Assembly: GCA_035041965.1 (NCBI GenBank)
Contig: JAPYMA010003011.1
Location: 124,001-188,000, forward strand
From: Anisakis pegreffii
Taxonomy: Eukaryota > Nematoda > Chromadorea > Rhabditida > Anisakidae
DNA length: 64,000 nt
Reading direction: 5' to 3'
Part shown: in pieces, positions 23,539 through 36,600 of the stretch
Layout of the letters: every line of letters begins with the position of its first letter
Position numbering within the stretch: the stretch's first letter is position 1
Notes under the pieces: model-generated
The model's database searches: none
What the model was told of the DNA's origin: nothing
Seen by the model: only the letters and a program-made list of their open reading frames with translations
Position numbers and translations under genes: made by a program

Positions 23539-26500
23539 GTGAGATAGTGCGAACCGGTGCGTAATTGACAGCTTGAGTCCAATAATAATTTCAAATCGAA
23601 CTGCTAACTTGTAACCGTTTGCAAAAGAGTCCTTCAAGACTTTGCACTGAAACAAAATGGAAGCATTAGGGAGAATTACTGCAAATAGAAGCTAACTCTA
23701 ACATACGTTAAAAAGATCGCAATGTAGGCAAATACAAGAATCAAAGGAGAGTGATCTTGTCACACAAATCGTGTAGTGTTTTCACGATAGATTTTCGCAA
23801 AAGTATGTATCAATATGTCTTAATGCATCTTGTGGTCTGTCCATATTAGTCGCATTTTGAATTCATCATACGATGAACGAGGTGCCATACTGCCTCATCC
23901 ACATATTGTTTCCAGCTACTAAAGGCAAAATCTTCACTGGTAATGTCATCATGGTTGAATCATGCCTAACCTCGTGTCTTAGTTATCTATTTATGGACCC
24001 CAAAGTCGACAGATTCATCAAATCATTTTTGATGGAAAAAGATGAAATTGAGGGGCATTTCATTTTTCTCCAGATTTGAAGTTCAGGGAAGATATGCTCA
24101 ACAGTTGTTGAAAACCAAAGAAATCTTCGCGAACGCAACATCTTTGAGAACAATGCACCGCATTTTGATTTATGCACTGAAATTGTGTGATCTGAACTGC
24201 ATTCCCACTTTAAAAAATTAGGGCGGAGAGTGGTTGCCATAAGTGGAGTGTGTGATAAGTCTGATTTTTTCGGTACGTTTTAGGCAATCACGATTTGTGA
24301 ACATACTGCATTTAGGCAGTAAGTTTACTGTCACATGTTGTGGTTCGCTCATGTTGCGGTAGTTATCAAATACGTTCTGTTGTTCTGACGAAATAACTTC
24401 TTCATTCTAGAAATGACAATAAGAAGAATGGCGGATGATCCAATCAGGATATCAGTACATTTTCCCATGGTTGAGTGTGCAGAATCACTTTGGCCAAAGC
24501 ACATTTAATTTGGTTGTAGTAAAAATTCGAATCATCCAAGCAGTGAGTAAAGCACATATCCATCCACATCTGTATATAGTTGTAAAGAGTCTTCTTAAAA
24601 ACTGGCCTTCCCTAGCAAACGATCGATATTGGAATTTTTCAAGAACAAAACTTGATATTCTGAACTTGATTTCGCTGATAAGTGCAAATGATGTAGCTCA
24701 TAAAAATGTGTGGCCTCATTTTCAATTGCCTCTTTGGTCAGTGCACGATCTTATTCATGTGCAATCTACATTGACATTGATTACAGTTCTGTTACACTGG
24801 TTATCCTTTGTGAAACTGTGAATGAAGCACAGACCGCTTCAACAAAACGTTTAAACGCCTGACACAAGTTGATGCAATGACTGTTCGATATGCAAAATTA
24901 AATGAAATTATCGCGACGATCTGTACTCTGAAAAATCGAGCGATGAACTTCACTCAGACTGGTATCCGTTGGAAGTCCTACACCGATTTCTGGAAACAAC
25001 TGGGATTCTTGCGTTGATTACCAATGTCATATCACTTATAATGCACTTTTGTTTGTTGAATTTGCTTTACTGATACGGTTTTGAATTTGACTGCACTTAC
25101 GATTTTAAAAATCACGAATTCATAAATCGGATTAATATAAAACATTCATTTGAAGTGAAATGGCATATCGACGTCATTGAAATAGAATCTTTTCGTACTT
25201 TACAAAAAAACGGTCTTTGATCACTAAAACTAGGACGAATTTATGCTAATGAATATTTGCGAATTTTCCATCTATCCACCGAAGGGGTTTTCAGGACAAG
25301 TACGAACCGACGACAGGGTTACGTAATCTCGAGTCCAGCGTTTTTATGTTTATTCGTTTGGGGAACAACATGATCGAAGCCGCAAAATACACTATTAACT
25401 GCTACTCCAATTGATTTTGCCCCATTGTGGACCGCTCTCGATTTCGTGAGGCAGTAGTGTGAAATATCATGCGAAATAGGTCTGTGATGTTGACAATAAT
25501 ATTTGAATTGCCTTACGAAGTTGTTTAATCTTTGAAACTCTGGACTGCCTTTCCGATGTTTGTCCCCAGTGACGAATCAAAATGGAAACCTGAATTTCGT
25601 GCCATCCCTCGAAATATTCAAAAACATGGCACGCTTTTTCGCATTAAGTACGCCTCGCCGTAATTCCACAAACAAGCGTCACTCGTTTTTCAAGATGTTC
25701 AGTTTTTCAAATAACAATGGGCCTGTAGTATTTTGTAGTGACAACAGTATCTCGATTGCGTGATTGCCTTCATGTTGTGCTGTTTATATGATTTTGTTGC
25801 AGTAAAGCTGCAGTCTTTCAAGACGCGACTGACGCATTAGTCAAGCGAAATGAATTTGTTAAGAGTGAATCGGATGTCTTCAACTGTCTCGTTGACGACG
25901 ACAAGCGGACACCATCGTGAATTATACCAAGGAGTACGTGAGGCAATGCATGAGAAAGAAAAATAAGGATAAGAGTGAATAGATTCCACTCAACTTCATA
26001 TGACTTAAAGCAATGACAGCTATACTGCACCAGTATTCTGTAACACTAAACTCAGATGCATGATCAGCAACTTATCTGAAGTTTCATAGGATGCTCAAGC
26101 AGTTTGCCACACTAGCGTCATATTTCGAACCATTTACACCAGAAGCTTCCCAGATATCCTTCCCCCGATATTCATGGAAGACGATAACATCCGAATTTGA
26201 TTGCATCATTACTCAATCTTGCAACAGTATCATCCCAATCATTCACAAACCAATCGGGTAACAGAGCACATAAGAAAGCACATGCATTTAAGGGTTATCT
26301 GATGGTGAGCTGCGAGTAAGACAACAGCAAAATCACACATGTCATTTGCATTTCTCTAAGCATCGTAAAACATTTTCGTCTTCCATAAACCCAGAATGAA
26401 ATTGGAATATTCAGATGACTACGAAACCATCAGCTGGAACGAGTGAAATACAAAAGCAACATCCTTGAATCAAAATTTATCGAAGGATTGCGTTCAATAA

Positions 26501-26748
26501 GGCATAATTTTCTAACAGAAATATGAAAATGTATATTTCAAATATTTGTACTTAAATTTAGTAATAGGTACATTGTCGTTGAGTGAAACAGTTTGTGTTT
26601 ATTGGGATGAGAAGAAGAATATTCGCTTGTCATGATCCACAAATATACATGAATGTGGTACAGAGAAACAAATTCATCTTATTCATTGACGCAAATGAAA
26701 TGATTTATTGGACGGATGTGACAGGAATAAATTTCGACGGCGATTGAT

Positions 26749-27686
26749 CTATAGTAGTATTTTGAGTTTTATCATAATGCAGCTGATGAGAGGAGGTGTG
26801 AGTGTGTTTAACGGTGGTATAAGCATTCTAGACGGTCCACCGTATCTTGATATACACTCAGCTTCCGTTGCCTTGCATGATGTGAGACCGAAAATGCTGA
26901 TGCACTTCGTCATTAAGACCTCTGGAATAAAGCACTTCAATAGTATTCATACAATCAGTTGATTTCTTAACACCATGATACGAATAGCTTCTGCAACAAA
27001 GTGACAACACTCGAACTACTGGCGAACGATCGAAGAATGTCCGATGTTGGAGCATTACGAGAACGGCATGAAAAGATTATGTGACCAGTGAAACTCCGCC
27101 TAAGACGTCAATATCAATGCAGAAATAAACTCACGCGTTGAGAGACATGTGGCTAATGGTGGAGAAAGTTTATAATATGCATTGATGACGGTCGTGCCAA
27201 TTGATATACCAAGAGAGGCTGCACACTGATTTTCCCAAATGTTACACTGCTTTATACCGTTGTTATTCACACACATTGTCTTGATCCCTCCTGAAGTCAC
27301 GACGATGGTAAAACATGAGTTGATGCAAAATGTGATATGCAAATAGGTAGTATTGAGCCCTTCAATTTTTCGAACAACTCAAATGCGTTTTGAATTAATC
27401 TTTCTTTAGAGACAATTATTTGAAGCGATTGATTATAGCAAAAGAACGAGGAGTTTGGCATAATCTGGAATAGAAAAGGTTGTGAAGTGGTGTATTCAAA
27501 TGATGCAGATTAGGAAAGTGTTACGATACTCACTGATTTCAAGGCACAAACGAAGTGAAGCGGCCATCTGATATGCTCTATTCGCATCAATCGTTATGGG
27601 AGGTGCTCCAGTTCCAGCGATGCATTCTGCTTGTAAAGACGGACACTCGTTTCCAAACGTCATCTGGCACGCCATCATTGCAAGTT
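26749..27686 (-). CDS. Gene 5 exons 53-55: conserved C-terminal module
   Basis: Exons: 27534-27686 (TA, with GTGAPPITI and YQMAASLRLC), 27135-27290 (TB, starts GGIKTMC, NIW after the second Cys) and 26749-26921 (terminal, PPLNTLTPPLISC then a short basic tail and stop). The module matches the ends of genes 1, 2 and 6 in exon order, class and near-identical lengths (TA is 153 bases in every gene except one TA exon of gene 1). The array domains upstream differ clearly from it, so this is probably the ancestral part. Confidence 0.88.
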
Positions 27687-30600
27687 CTGAATGCCACTTG
27701 TTCAGTGAACGATGCTTGCTGGTAAAAAGTCAACAAACACCCTCGCCACTGTGGTGGGTGATTGTTAATAAAATATCCAACGGCAAACTACACCATCACC
27801 ACGCAAATACACGAGAAACTAGAGACCCTTGAAGCCTTTTTAAAAATCGTGATCCAACACAAAAAACATGCGAAATTTACAGAAAGTGAAAAAGCGTTAT
27901 TATTTGTATTGAACATCATCCAGCCAGTCGGACAATTAGATGATTTCAATCCGTCTCGTGGTCAAAAAAAGTGTGCCGATCCCATACTATCGCATAACTT
28001 ACGTCTTTTCAGGCAATCCCTCTTGAAACCATCCAGCACAATATTGATCATCGCCGGCGAAATAAAGCATTTTCTTAACATCTCCTCACAGCCAACAATA
28101 CCGTATTTTGTGTAACAGAGTCTCATGTCCACATCTTAAATTTCAAATCGGCTCGATAGCACCGTAAATTGAACTTCAAAGCAGAACAACAGCCATTTTT
28201 TTGTACGTGTTTCGAGCAGCCTAGCATTGGCTAATTTCAAATCTTGCAGCACCAAACAACTGCATACGAAGTTTCCTTTCCGAACTAAACATCGTTTCTC
28301 AAAAGCATTGACATGAAATGTGATTTTACTGACGTTCATTATTGACGTTCTAGTTTGATGCTAACGAACCTGTTGTCTGTGAAATCGAGAGCAAACTTAA
28401 CATGATCGATGCATATTATAGGAAATTTAATGATGAACTGAAATATCGCATGGCGAATGCACGAAGATGAATTGATGCGACTGATATCGAGTATCCTTAT
28501 GTTTGTGATTATTCCAAATTATAATCGATTGGCGGAAAGACTTCAAAACACGCTGAGCAAAAGTGTTTTGGGGAATTCAGAATTCAATTTCAGAAAGAAG
28601 AGAATAATGCGTTCTTACTAAGATTTCGTAAAGATTGTCGAGATCAAGTGAAATTTTAAGAATGCGTTCAAGCAAACCTGTTGGTTGCGGTAGAACCAGT
28701 TTCGGAGGAGTAGGTTTTACAACAATTTTGACACCGATCGCCGAGCATGACTGTTGCACATGTGTACAAAACGGCTGCGATGAACTGGCCTGACAATTCT
28801 GGACGAGACTTTGAATCATCACGTCTGAAATGTTATTATCGTTGTTCTGATTTTATACATGTCACATAGAAAAATGATCCAAACACATTAGTAACGAAAA
28901 ATAATTTGGACATTCCCGCCATTCAGTTAGCTAAATCCCTTGAATTATCAAGTCGAATGAATATAACACAGTGTCAAACATACAGCTAGTAACGCATTCC
29001 TCTTGCGAAACCATTAACTCCTTGTAGTTGATCGGAATCGAGCAAATTTGCCTCCACTGAATACATTTCGCAGCACCAAACTTGGCGTAGCATATAGCCA
29101 AATAATGCTCTGTAACATGAGCATAGTAAGCTGCGTTGTTTTCAAAAGCTCTATATACTACGATAGCTGTCAAATGTCAACAAAGGGCTACTGATTGGCA
29201 ATTTTCTAAAGTTCTACACGCATGTAGGCGTTGGTGGCTATAAAAATGATGAGCGAGTGCTGGTTGAGATTATCACAGATGGTTTAACTTGAATAACGGC
29301 AATTCACCAAGTGGACACACATCTGTGATTGCTTCTATTCCATAATAGTAAAGGTGATTGTTTCTCAAACAGATGTCATTTCAACAGTGCGTGGCTTGGA
29401 GTACCAGCATTTGTGACTGTATAGGATGCATGCGATCGACTCCATCAAAACTGATCTAACTTATCGTGAAAATCTTTTGAGTACGGCCTAGAAAAACGCT
29501 ATCCATCATCATGCAGAGGCTAACAATAGAACAAATATCACCAACAACATCGAATATATACCGGAAGTCATGCAATATGCAACATTGGGTGGCATTAAAA
29601 CAACGGCTCCAGAACGAACAGTTTCACCGAGTATCTGATAGCACGCTGATTGCATCTTCGAACAGAACACTTTACCATATTTTGCAGCGCATGTGTGTAC
29701 AGTAATATCTAAATGCACTCGTTTCTATAAAATTCGATTTTACGAGGAATATTTGTTCAATTACTAAATTCTTTAAGCTTTGGCATCTCGCGACTGACAC
29801 AAAATGTTCATTCATTGAAAGCTTTGGTCCTGCATTATGAAAGACCTACAACTTGTCAAACATTGCTTATCAGAGTCGCTTAATGCGCCGAAATATTTCC
29901 AATCGACCACATTGCAAAGTTTGCTCCATTCGACGCACTTCTCAGCCCCGTGTCTTGCGAAACAAATTGCCATCAAATTTTCTGCAATGAGTTAAAAAAA
30001 ACGATGCACTTTAGCCGAAATTGTTGGTGCAAGAAATTTAATCCAAAAAATATGTATACCGATAGATAAAATACTGAAGACAATATTGATTCTATTATCA
30101 CTGTTGAACAGAAAACTGATTTTACACAGTTGTATTTCAGTTTTCCTTTGTGAACCAAGGTGAACGGTTAGCGATCAACAGAAATGTGTGAGTCTGGCAT
30201 GAGAGAACAAGGGAAGGAAATAAAGAGCAGACCTGAAACGATGCACTGCGAAACCACTTCGGATAAGACGTAAGCGGTCTGAGGCACGTGTTTAACGAAC
30301 TTAACCCCAGTGATATGCGCACATGCTGCCTCCAATTTGACACAAAAAGTGTAATCGTACTTGGCAATGCACATCGCTATCACGTGCTCTGAAAATAGAC
30401 AGTAACCGTCTTCATCTGTCGGTTGCATGTTTCCACTCAGAATTTCATATTATTCTGATGGATTTCCACAACTTTAAATGTTGTCAACAAAGTAGTTTGA
30501 ATTTCTGTTGGCTTGCATTATTGGTTAAAATTAGATGCGTGAATTCGTCGATTTTTTTTTGCACAAACTGATCAATTATTCTGAAACGGAACCAAATCGC

Positions 30601-33600
30601 TCACTATCAGACTGAAAGTTTGGTTTCACGAGCGATTCGAATGTTACAATCACATGTGACGATCATTGTGGTATGTTAATCGTTTGAATATCAAATGATG
30701 ATCCTAACGTTAAGAACTGAAAAGCAATAAAGAATAATTCAAGAACCTGTGAAAATACATTGCAAAACAAGAGCGTTCAATGTGCGCATAGATCCGGTGA
30801 AAGATGGAAAGCCGAGCGCTTGAGAACAAGCTGTTTCCAGCTTGGAACAGAAGATCTCATTGTGCTTTTTCAAACACACAGATAACACCTCACCTGCAAC
30901 ACATCTATTCAAAAATTCACCTCAAAATTGGTACCTGAGTACGCTCAAGAAGCGTTCAAAGACTCTTTGAACCTGTCTAGCTACTAGAGTTACTCTATAA
31001 GCAAATAACTGGCAATCAACTATCGTTGTCTAAGAATCTTAATTTATTTTTCAATAAAGGCTCAAGATAATTATTTGAGAAGGAACTCAAGGAAACGATC
31101 GACTCAAGGCGTCAGCCGTTTCCAAGCTAAGCGATAAGTATAACTACCCAAAGAAACCTGAACTTCTCACGCAGATGCCCAGTTCTTTCATGATATCGAA
31201 TGGCCACCATGTTGGAAAGTAATACATCGACTTTTTTATTCGATATTAACAACGAATTAAAGAGTACATCCGACTTGGGATGTAATCGATAGGGATAGAA
31301 GGAAACGATTCGATACAATCTAGCAATAAAAACTACAACTCACGAGTTCTGATGCAATCCTTTACAACTACGGTTATTTCGCTTCCTCCAATCGATTTCA
31401 AACAGACAATCTTCCATTCATTACACTCGACTTCACCAACGCGTGCATAACAAAAAGCCAATGGATCTTCTGCAATGCAGTAAGCCATTAGCAGTTAATT
31501 CAACAACTATTCCATATTCTAGCATCACTGCATCGATTCGATCCAATGTAAAACGTAATCAAAAACTTGTGCAAATAGAGAAGTGAAACCTTTCGAAATG
31601 CATATAGCAATTGGTTCGAGGAACTCTTGAAGCGATCCGGGTGTACGTGGCAAAATAGGCTGATTGAGCAGTTCAGAACAACTCTTCAGCACTTTGTTGC
31701 AGAAACCGGGGCCATATTTTGCTATACATGTCGCTATAGGATGTTCTAAAAATATCTCATTGAATCAATTCGATAACAATGCATTATTACTTTACTGCTT
31801 TCACTTTGCTGTTCTCAGACCCTTTATAAGATCAGATGATGGTTGAACAGATGAGCATGAATCTCATTAGTAGCAAAGAACTATGACGAAAAAATTTCAT
31901 GACTTGTCACGCAAAATAATGGATGAAAGACATTGGCATTGATGGAATGTGTTGAAGATATGTGCGTTCAGAGCTCGCCTTTTCCGATACAGTCCGACAA
32001 CTTTAACGGAAATCGACGAGGAGAGGCAGCAGGGACGGATAGGCCAAGCATCGACAGGCATATCGTTTCCAGTTTGAAACAAAAGTCTTTGCCGTATTTC
32101 GCTACGCACGTATGAAGCACCCATTCTGAAATTACCGTACACCTCATCATTCTTGTTCGATCCTTCAACGCTGAATTCTATCGGAAATAGATGACTTCTG
32201 GTATAAGGTTTATTTTGCAATAGTAATAAACTTCCTGGTGGTTGATAGAACGTTAACGATACCAAAACAGCTAATTAATTTCACTGCTGCAATTTCTCGG
32301 TTCAATCAAAACAATGAAACGTACGGGTGGTTATACATTCCCTGTCGCTCACGGATAGCACTTCGTTCCCATTCACATGGACAACCTTACACAACTGCCA
32401 CCACTTATTACATGTTGTCACTCCGTAATTTTTGTGACAATATGCAGTGAATTTCTCTGAAATACGAAGTAAAATAAGTATAAAGTATTTGATTACAAAT
32501 CATCGCGACATTCGCTGTTATGCGATCAAGACTTGTCATAGAAATGTCACATTCATCATATCATATTGTCATTAAAACGAAAACACCATCCACTACCTGA
32601 GTCGTGATTGTCCCGTTAATCTCGTATGGTGCAAAGACGAAATTTTAATAATTGTTAATCAAAGCTACAACAAACAAAAATGCAGAGTAATAGGCTCATG
32701 AATCATAACAACGGAACATAAGAAGAATTTAGAAGAATTTGTTTTTTTTAAGCTGAATATGAGCTCGAGAAAGCAATTTTATTTTCTTTAATTTGTAGCT
32801 GAATATGAAGAAATGTATAAATTACTCGAGGAACGCAACAAAAACGTTTTGCAGATGTGCAACTGACTTACAGCGAAGCAATGATTACATATCAACCTAC
32901 TTATTTCAACACAATTCTTTTGCTTTTCGGTAAACGGTAACTCGAAGTTAACGATGAGACACGCTGTAAACCACGTGTTACAAAGAGTAACACCATCCCG
33001 AGCGTAACACATTGCGACATAGTTTTCTGCAAAATAACTACAGAAGATGAGCGATGGTGAAAGTTTCATTACGTGTTATATGATGGCATCAACTTTTACA
33101 CACAACTAACAGTATTATCAATAAGATGAAGGAATTAGCATTGAAGGCGTTCGCTCATTATACGAATTCTCTGCAGCGTTCGATGGCATGCTCTGCTTCC
33201 ATCACATTCATCATATCACAGTGTCATATTTTATTACACCTATCATATCAACTTCATTACCTTTAATAATGCAAGTGGCGATCGGCTTGGGTAACGGTAG
33301 ACTGGATCGTATTGACCATTCAGGCACGGCTAGATGTGCTTGTTCTGCGCACGAGACCACAAGCTTTTTGCAAAAATCGACATCATATTTTGATACGCAT
33401 ATGATTATTGGATCATCTGCAAACGATACACTCCGATTGATACCAAATGTCCCTTTTATGACAGCGAAATTTCATTTCATCAAATCGCTTTAATATCACA
33501 TCATAGTAATACCGATACTTTCTGCACAGTAGTGAATGAAGCAGGCGATTTGCATGTCAATAATGATACCTGCAAAAATACAGCTGGCAATATCGGCAGG

Positions 33601-36600
33601 TACAGAATCGACAAAACTAGAAGTTATTGATATGTCGTATCTCTGAGCACATACTATTACCATTTTATAACAGAAGGATGCTCCATATTTCGCCACGCAC
33701 GATTGCAACGCACCTTTTCCTGAAGTGTCAAGAAGTCAACTAAGGAATCGTGATGGGAGTGTCACGGAATCAGACCATTCCTACTACTTGATCACTATTT
33801 TCTCACGACTTTCAATAACTCATACTTTTATTATGATCATTTTTCTGATTGAAACGGAAATTACCTAGGATTATGACAAGAGAATTCCGGTCAGATTCGA
33901 TGAAACTAACGACATTGAAAAAGCGCCCCTCAGCTAGAGATGAAAAAATGACAAGCAGAATAGAGAGGACACGATAACGCAGTTTTGATAGGAAGTTTAG
34001 ATGGCAACGCCACGATTCCGCAGCAGGCATTTTCACTACGTTCACTTTTAACTGCTTTCTGATGGGATCTTTTTCTATTGATTTTATTTAACAAAGCTTT
34101 CTATTGATTCTAACGTTCGTTTTCAACTACTCTCAGAAATATTTAAAGGCAAATCAAATATCACTCATTGAACACGAACGCTCAAAGTGAACTAAGTGGT
34201 TTTTATGTAAGACAAAATGTCTGTTCGGTAGATGAATGAAGCAGCAATGCACACACATTCGAATATGTTAATCATTTAACACCAACGAAAACCGTTGCAA
34301 GGTACACTTTATTATGCATCTCAGCCTAGAACATAAAGCTGATGGCAGAACGTAAACTCACTGTTCTTCATACACAACTTCTGCTCCTCGGTAAGTGGTA
34401 CCGAAATATCAGTTATGCTACAAGCTTTCATCCATATTGTACACGTTTCAACGCCATTGCGAGCATAACACATTGCAATAACATGTTCTGTAACACGAGC
34501 AGAAAATTTAGTCACTGTTGTTAACTTCTAAAGTTGATATGAAATACACTGAACTTGTTTGAATTCTTGATACCAATGAAACATATAGCGCACACGCATC
34601 CATGTCAGCGTGCACAATATGTGTTGGTAATCCTGTCTTGAACACTCATTCATTTTTCAAGCATACACACTAGAGGTGACGATTTTTTTTCCGAATTTCG
34701 AAACTATATTACGAATACAGTCATTCATGTGCATTTGTAAAAGCGGGTATAAATTACCTGTGGAAATACATATACCCAGCGTTCCTAAGAATTGTTGAAG
34801 AGTGCCACGTTTTCTAGGTAATATTGGTACACCCACGATTTCTGAACAAGCCATTTGGAGTTTATCGCAGAAATCAGCACCGTATTTTGTCACGCACAAT
34901 GCCATCGGGTTCACTAAAAGAGATCCTCCTTGAAACAGTTCATCACTGAAATCTGGATGACAAGAACGGGCACATGTGGGCTATTAAAATGATATAAGCA
35001 AATCATTTCTTTCATTTCAGTTGTTCGTTTTGACATATTTGTGAATGTGAGTTGGTCGAATCGCACTTGGAGTGCAATGCGGTCTTATGAAGCACGAATA
35101 AATTGGTTCAGAACCTGACCTTCTGAGATGCACTTCGCCAGATCTATAGGTAAAATTCGGCCAATACCAATAGAAACAGTCATGTCGAGCATCGACGCAC
35201 ACGTCATTTGCATTTTATCGCAAAAGTCTTTTCCATATTTTGCTGCACATGTATGCAGTGTCCACTCTGAAGAACTGTCATATTACAAAACGCAGTCTCC
35301 AGGTTCCAGTCAATAAATAACATTTTGGCCACTTCATTCATTGAGTAGACTGAAGAATGAAGACAAAACAGTTCCGATAAGTTTGCTGGTTGTGAGCTGG
35401 AAATGAATGCGTTTAGCGACCACTCAAAACGGCCAAAACTAACGAGTAATCATGCAGTTCTTGGCATCCGTGGTCAATATCACATTGCCACTATAATCGA
35501 TAATTGCACATTTCTTGCTCCATGATAAGCACTGTTCCGCACCATATCGGCGCTTGCAGAAGCCGATGAATATCTCTGAAATCAATCAGCTGATTATACA
35601 AAACATGACTTTGAGAACAGAAGTTTTTTAAACCGAGGAGCATATGAAGATTTACAGACTACTTTAAAATATCTTACTGGTGTCCATACACTGGATCTGA
35701 ACAGACGTCAAAATTTCATTTATGCTGGTGATGCCACATGCTTGTAGCCAAACATTGCACGATTCGACGCTGTTGTTGGCATAACAGAAAGCAATGTAGT
35801 TTTCTGAAATACATGAGTTCTTTTAGTGTTTTTCGTTCGTCGATAGTGTAAATGAATTTTATAGTTTTAAGGGTTCACCGAATACGTTGGAAAATCCTCT
35901 TGTGATAATTCACGTATTGAAAACGGGCGAGTTGCATGCAACAACGTTATGAAGCATATCAACAATTACACCCTTTAGAGACGGCAGAAGCGTGTAAAGC
36001 GGATATACACATCCGTAGTTACTTCTGGAAGAATGATGAATTCATACCTGAGCTTATACAAGCAGCGATTGCAGCTGGTAATTTCATACCAAACGTGTAT
36101 TGCGGTATTTGTAAATGAGTAAGTGCAGCACATGCAGCTGGAAGCTTATTGCAAAACTCAGTACCATGTTTCGCCATACAAATAATCATCGGATCGTCTG
36201 AAAAGGTGTACATTTAGCATATGTACTATCAATCAGCTGAAAATAAGAATGCATGAAGAATCAAAAATAGTTTCAAATTTTCGTTGTTTTGAATGCTTAC
36301 GAGTATTGATGAAGTGATTTGACAAGGAGTTCGTTAATCTCGCTTCAGGATCTTAATGTTAGAGCCAAGCGCACTTCTAAACTAACCGTAAACAGCTCAC
36401 CTGAGGTTATGCAAGTCAATACTGCCTGTGATACGTTTTCAATACTCTTTCGATCAATTTGTACATTCAGCATCTTTGAACATACTATTATCAGTTTGTA
36501 GCAAAGAATTTGACCATACTTCGTGAGACAATTCTTCACCGATTTGTTCTCTAAAACACAGAAACGCTTGAAAATACGTAAACTGCTTCTCAGGAGCTTT

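Larger units (their letters stand above)
21646..26748. other. Gene 4 / gene 5 intergenic region
   Basis: The region holds the foldback transposon at 22378-23529. The remaining 3.2 kb (23530-26748) shows no family exon. The largest frame, plus strand 24435-24821 (128 codons), has no recognisable domain. A minus-strand AATAAA (TTTATT at 26704-26709) lies 40 bases beyond the gene 5 stop and is a good poly(A) signal candidate. Confidence 0.55.

Noticed and set aside
24435..24821. Plus-strand frame of 128 codons
   Set aside because: No domain, no signal peptide, no family resemblance and no splice context; isolated in intergenic DNA. Possible but unsupported.
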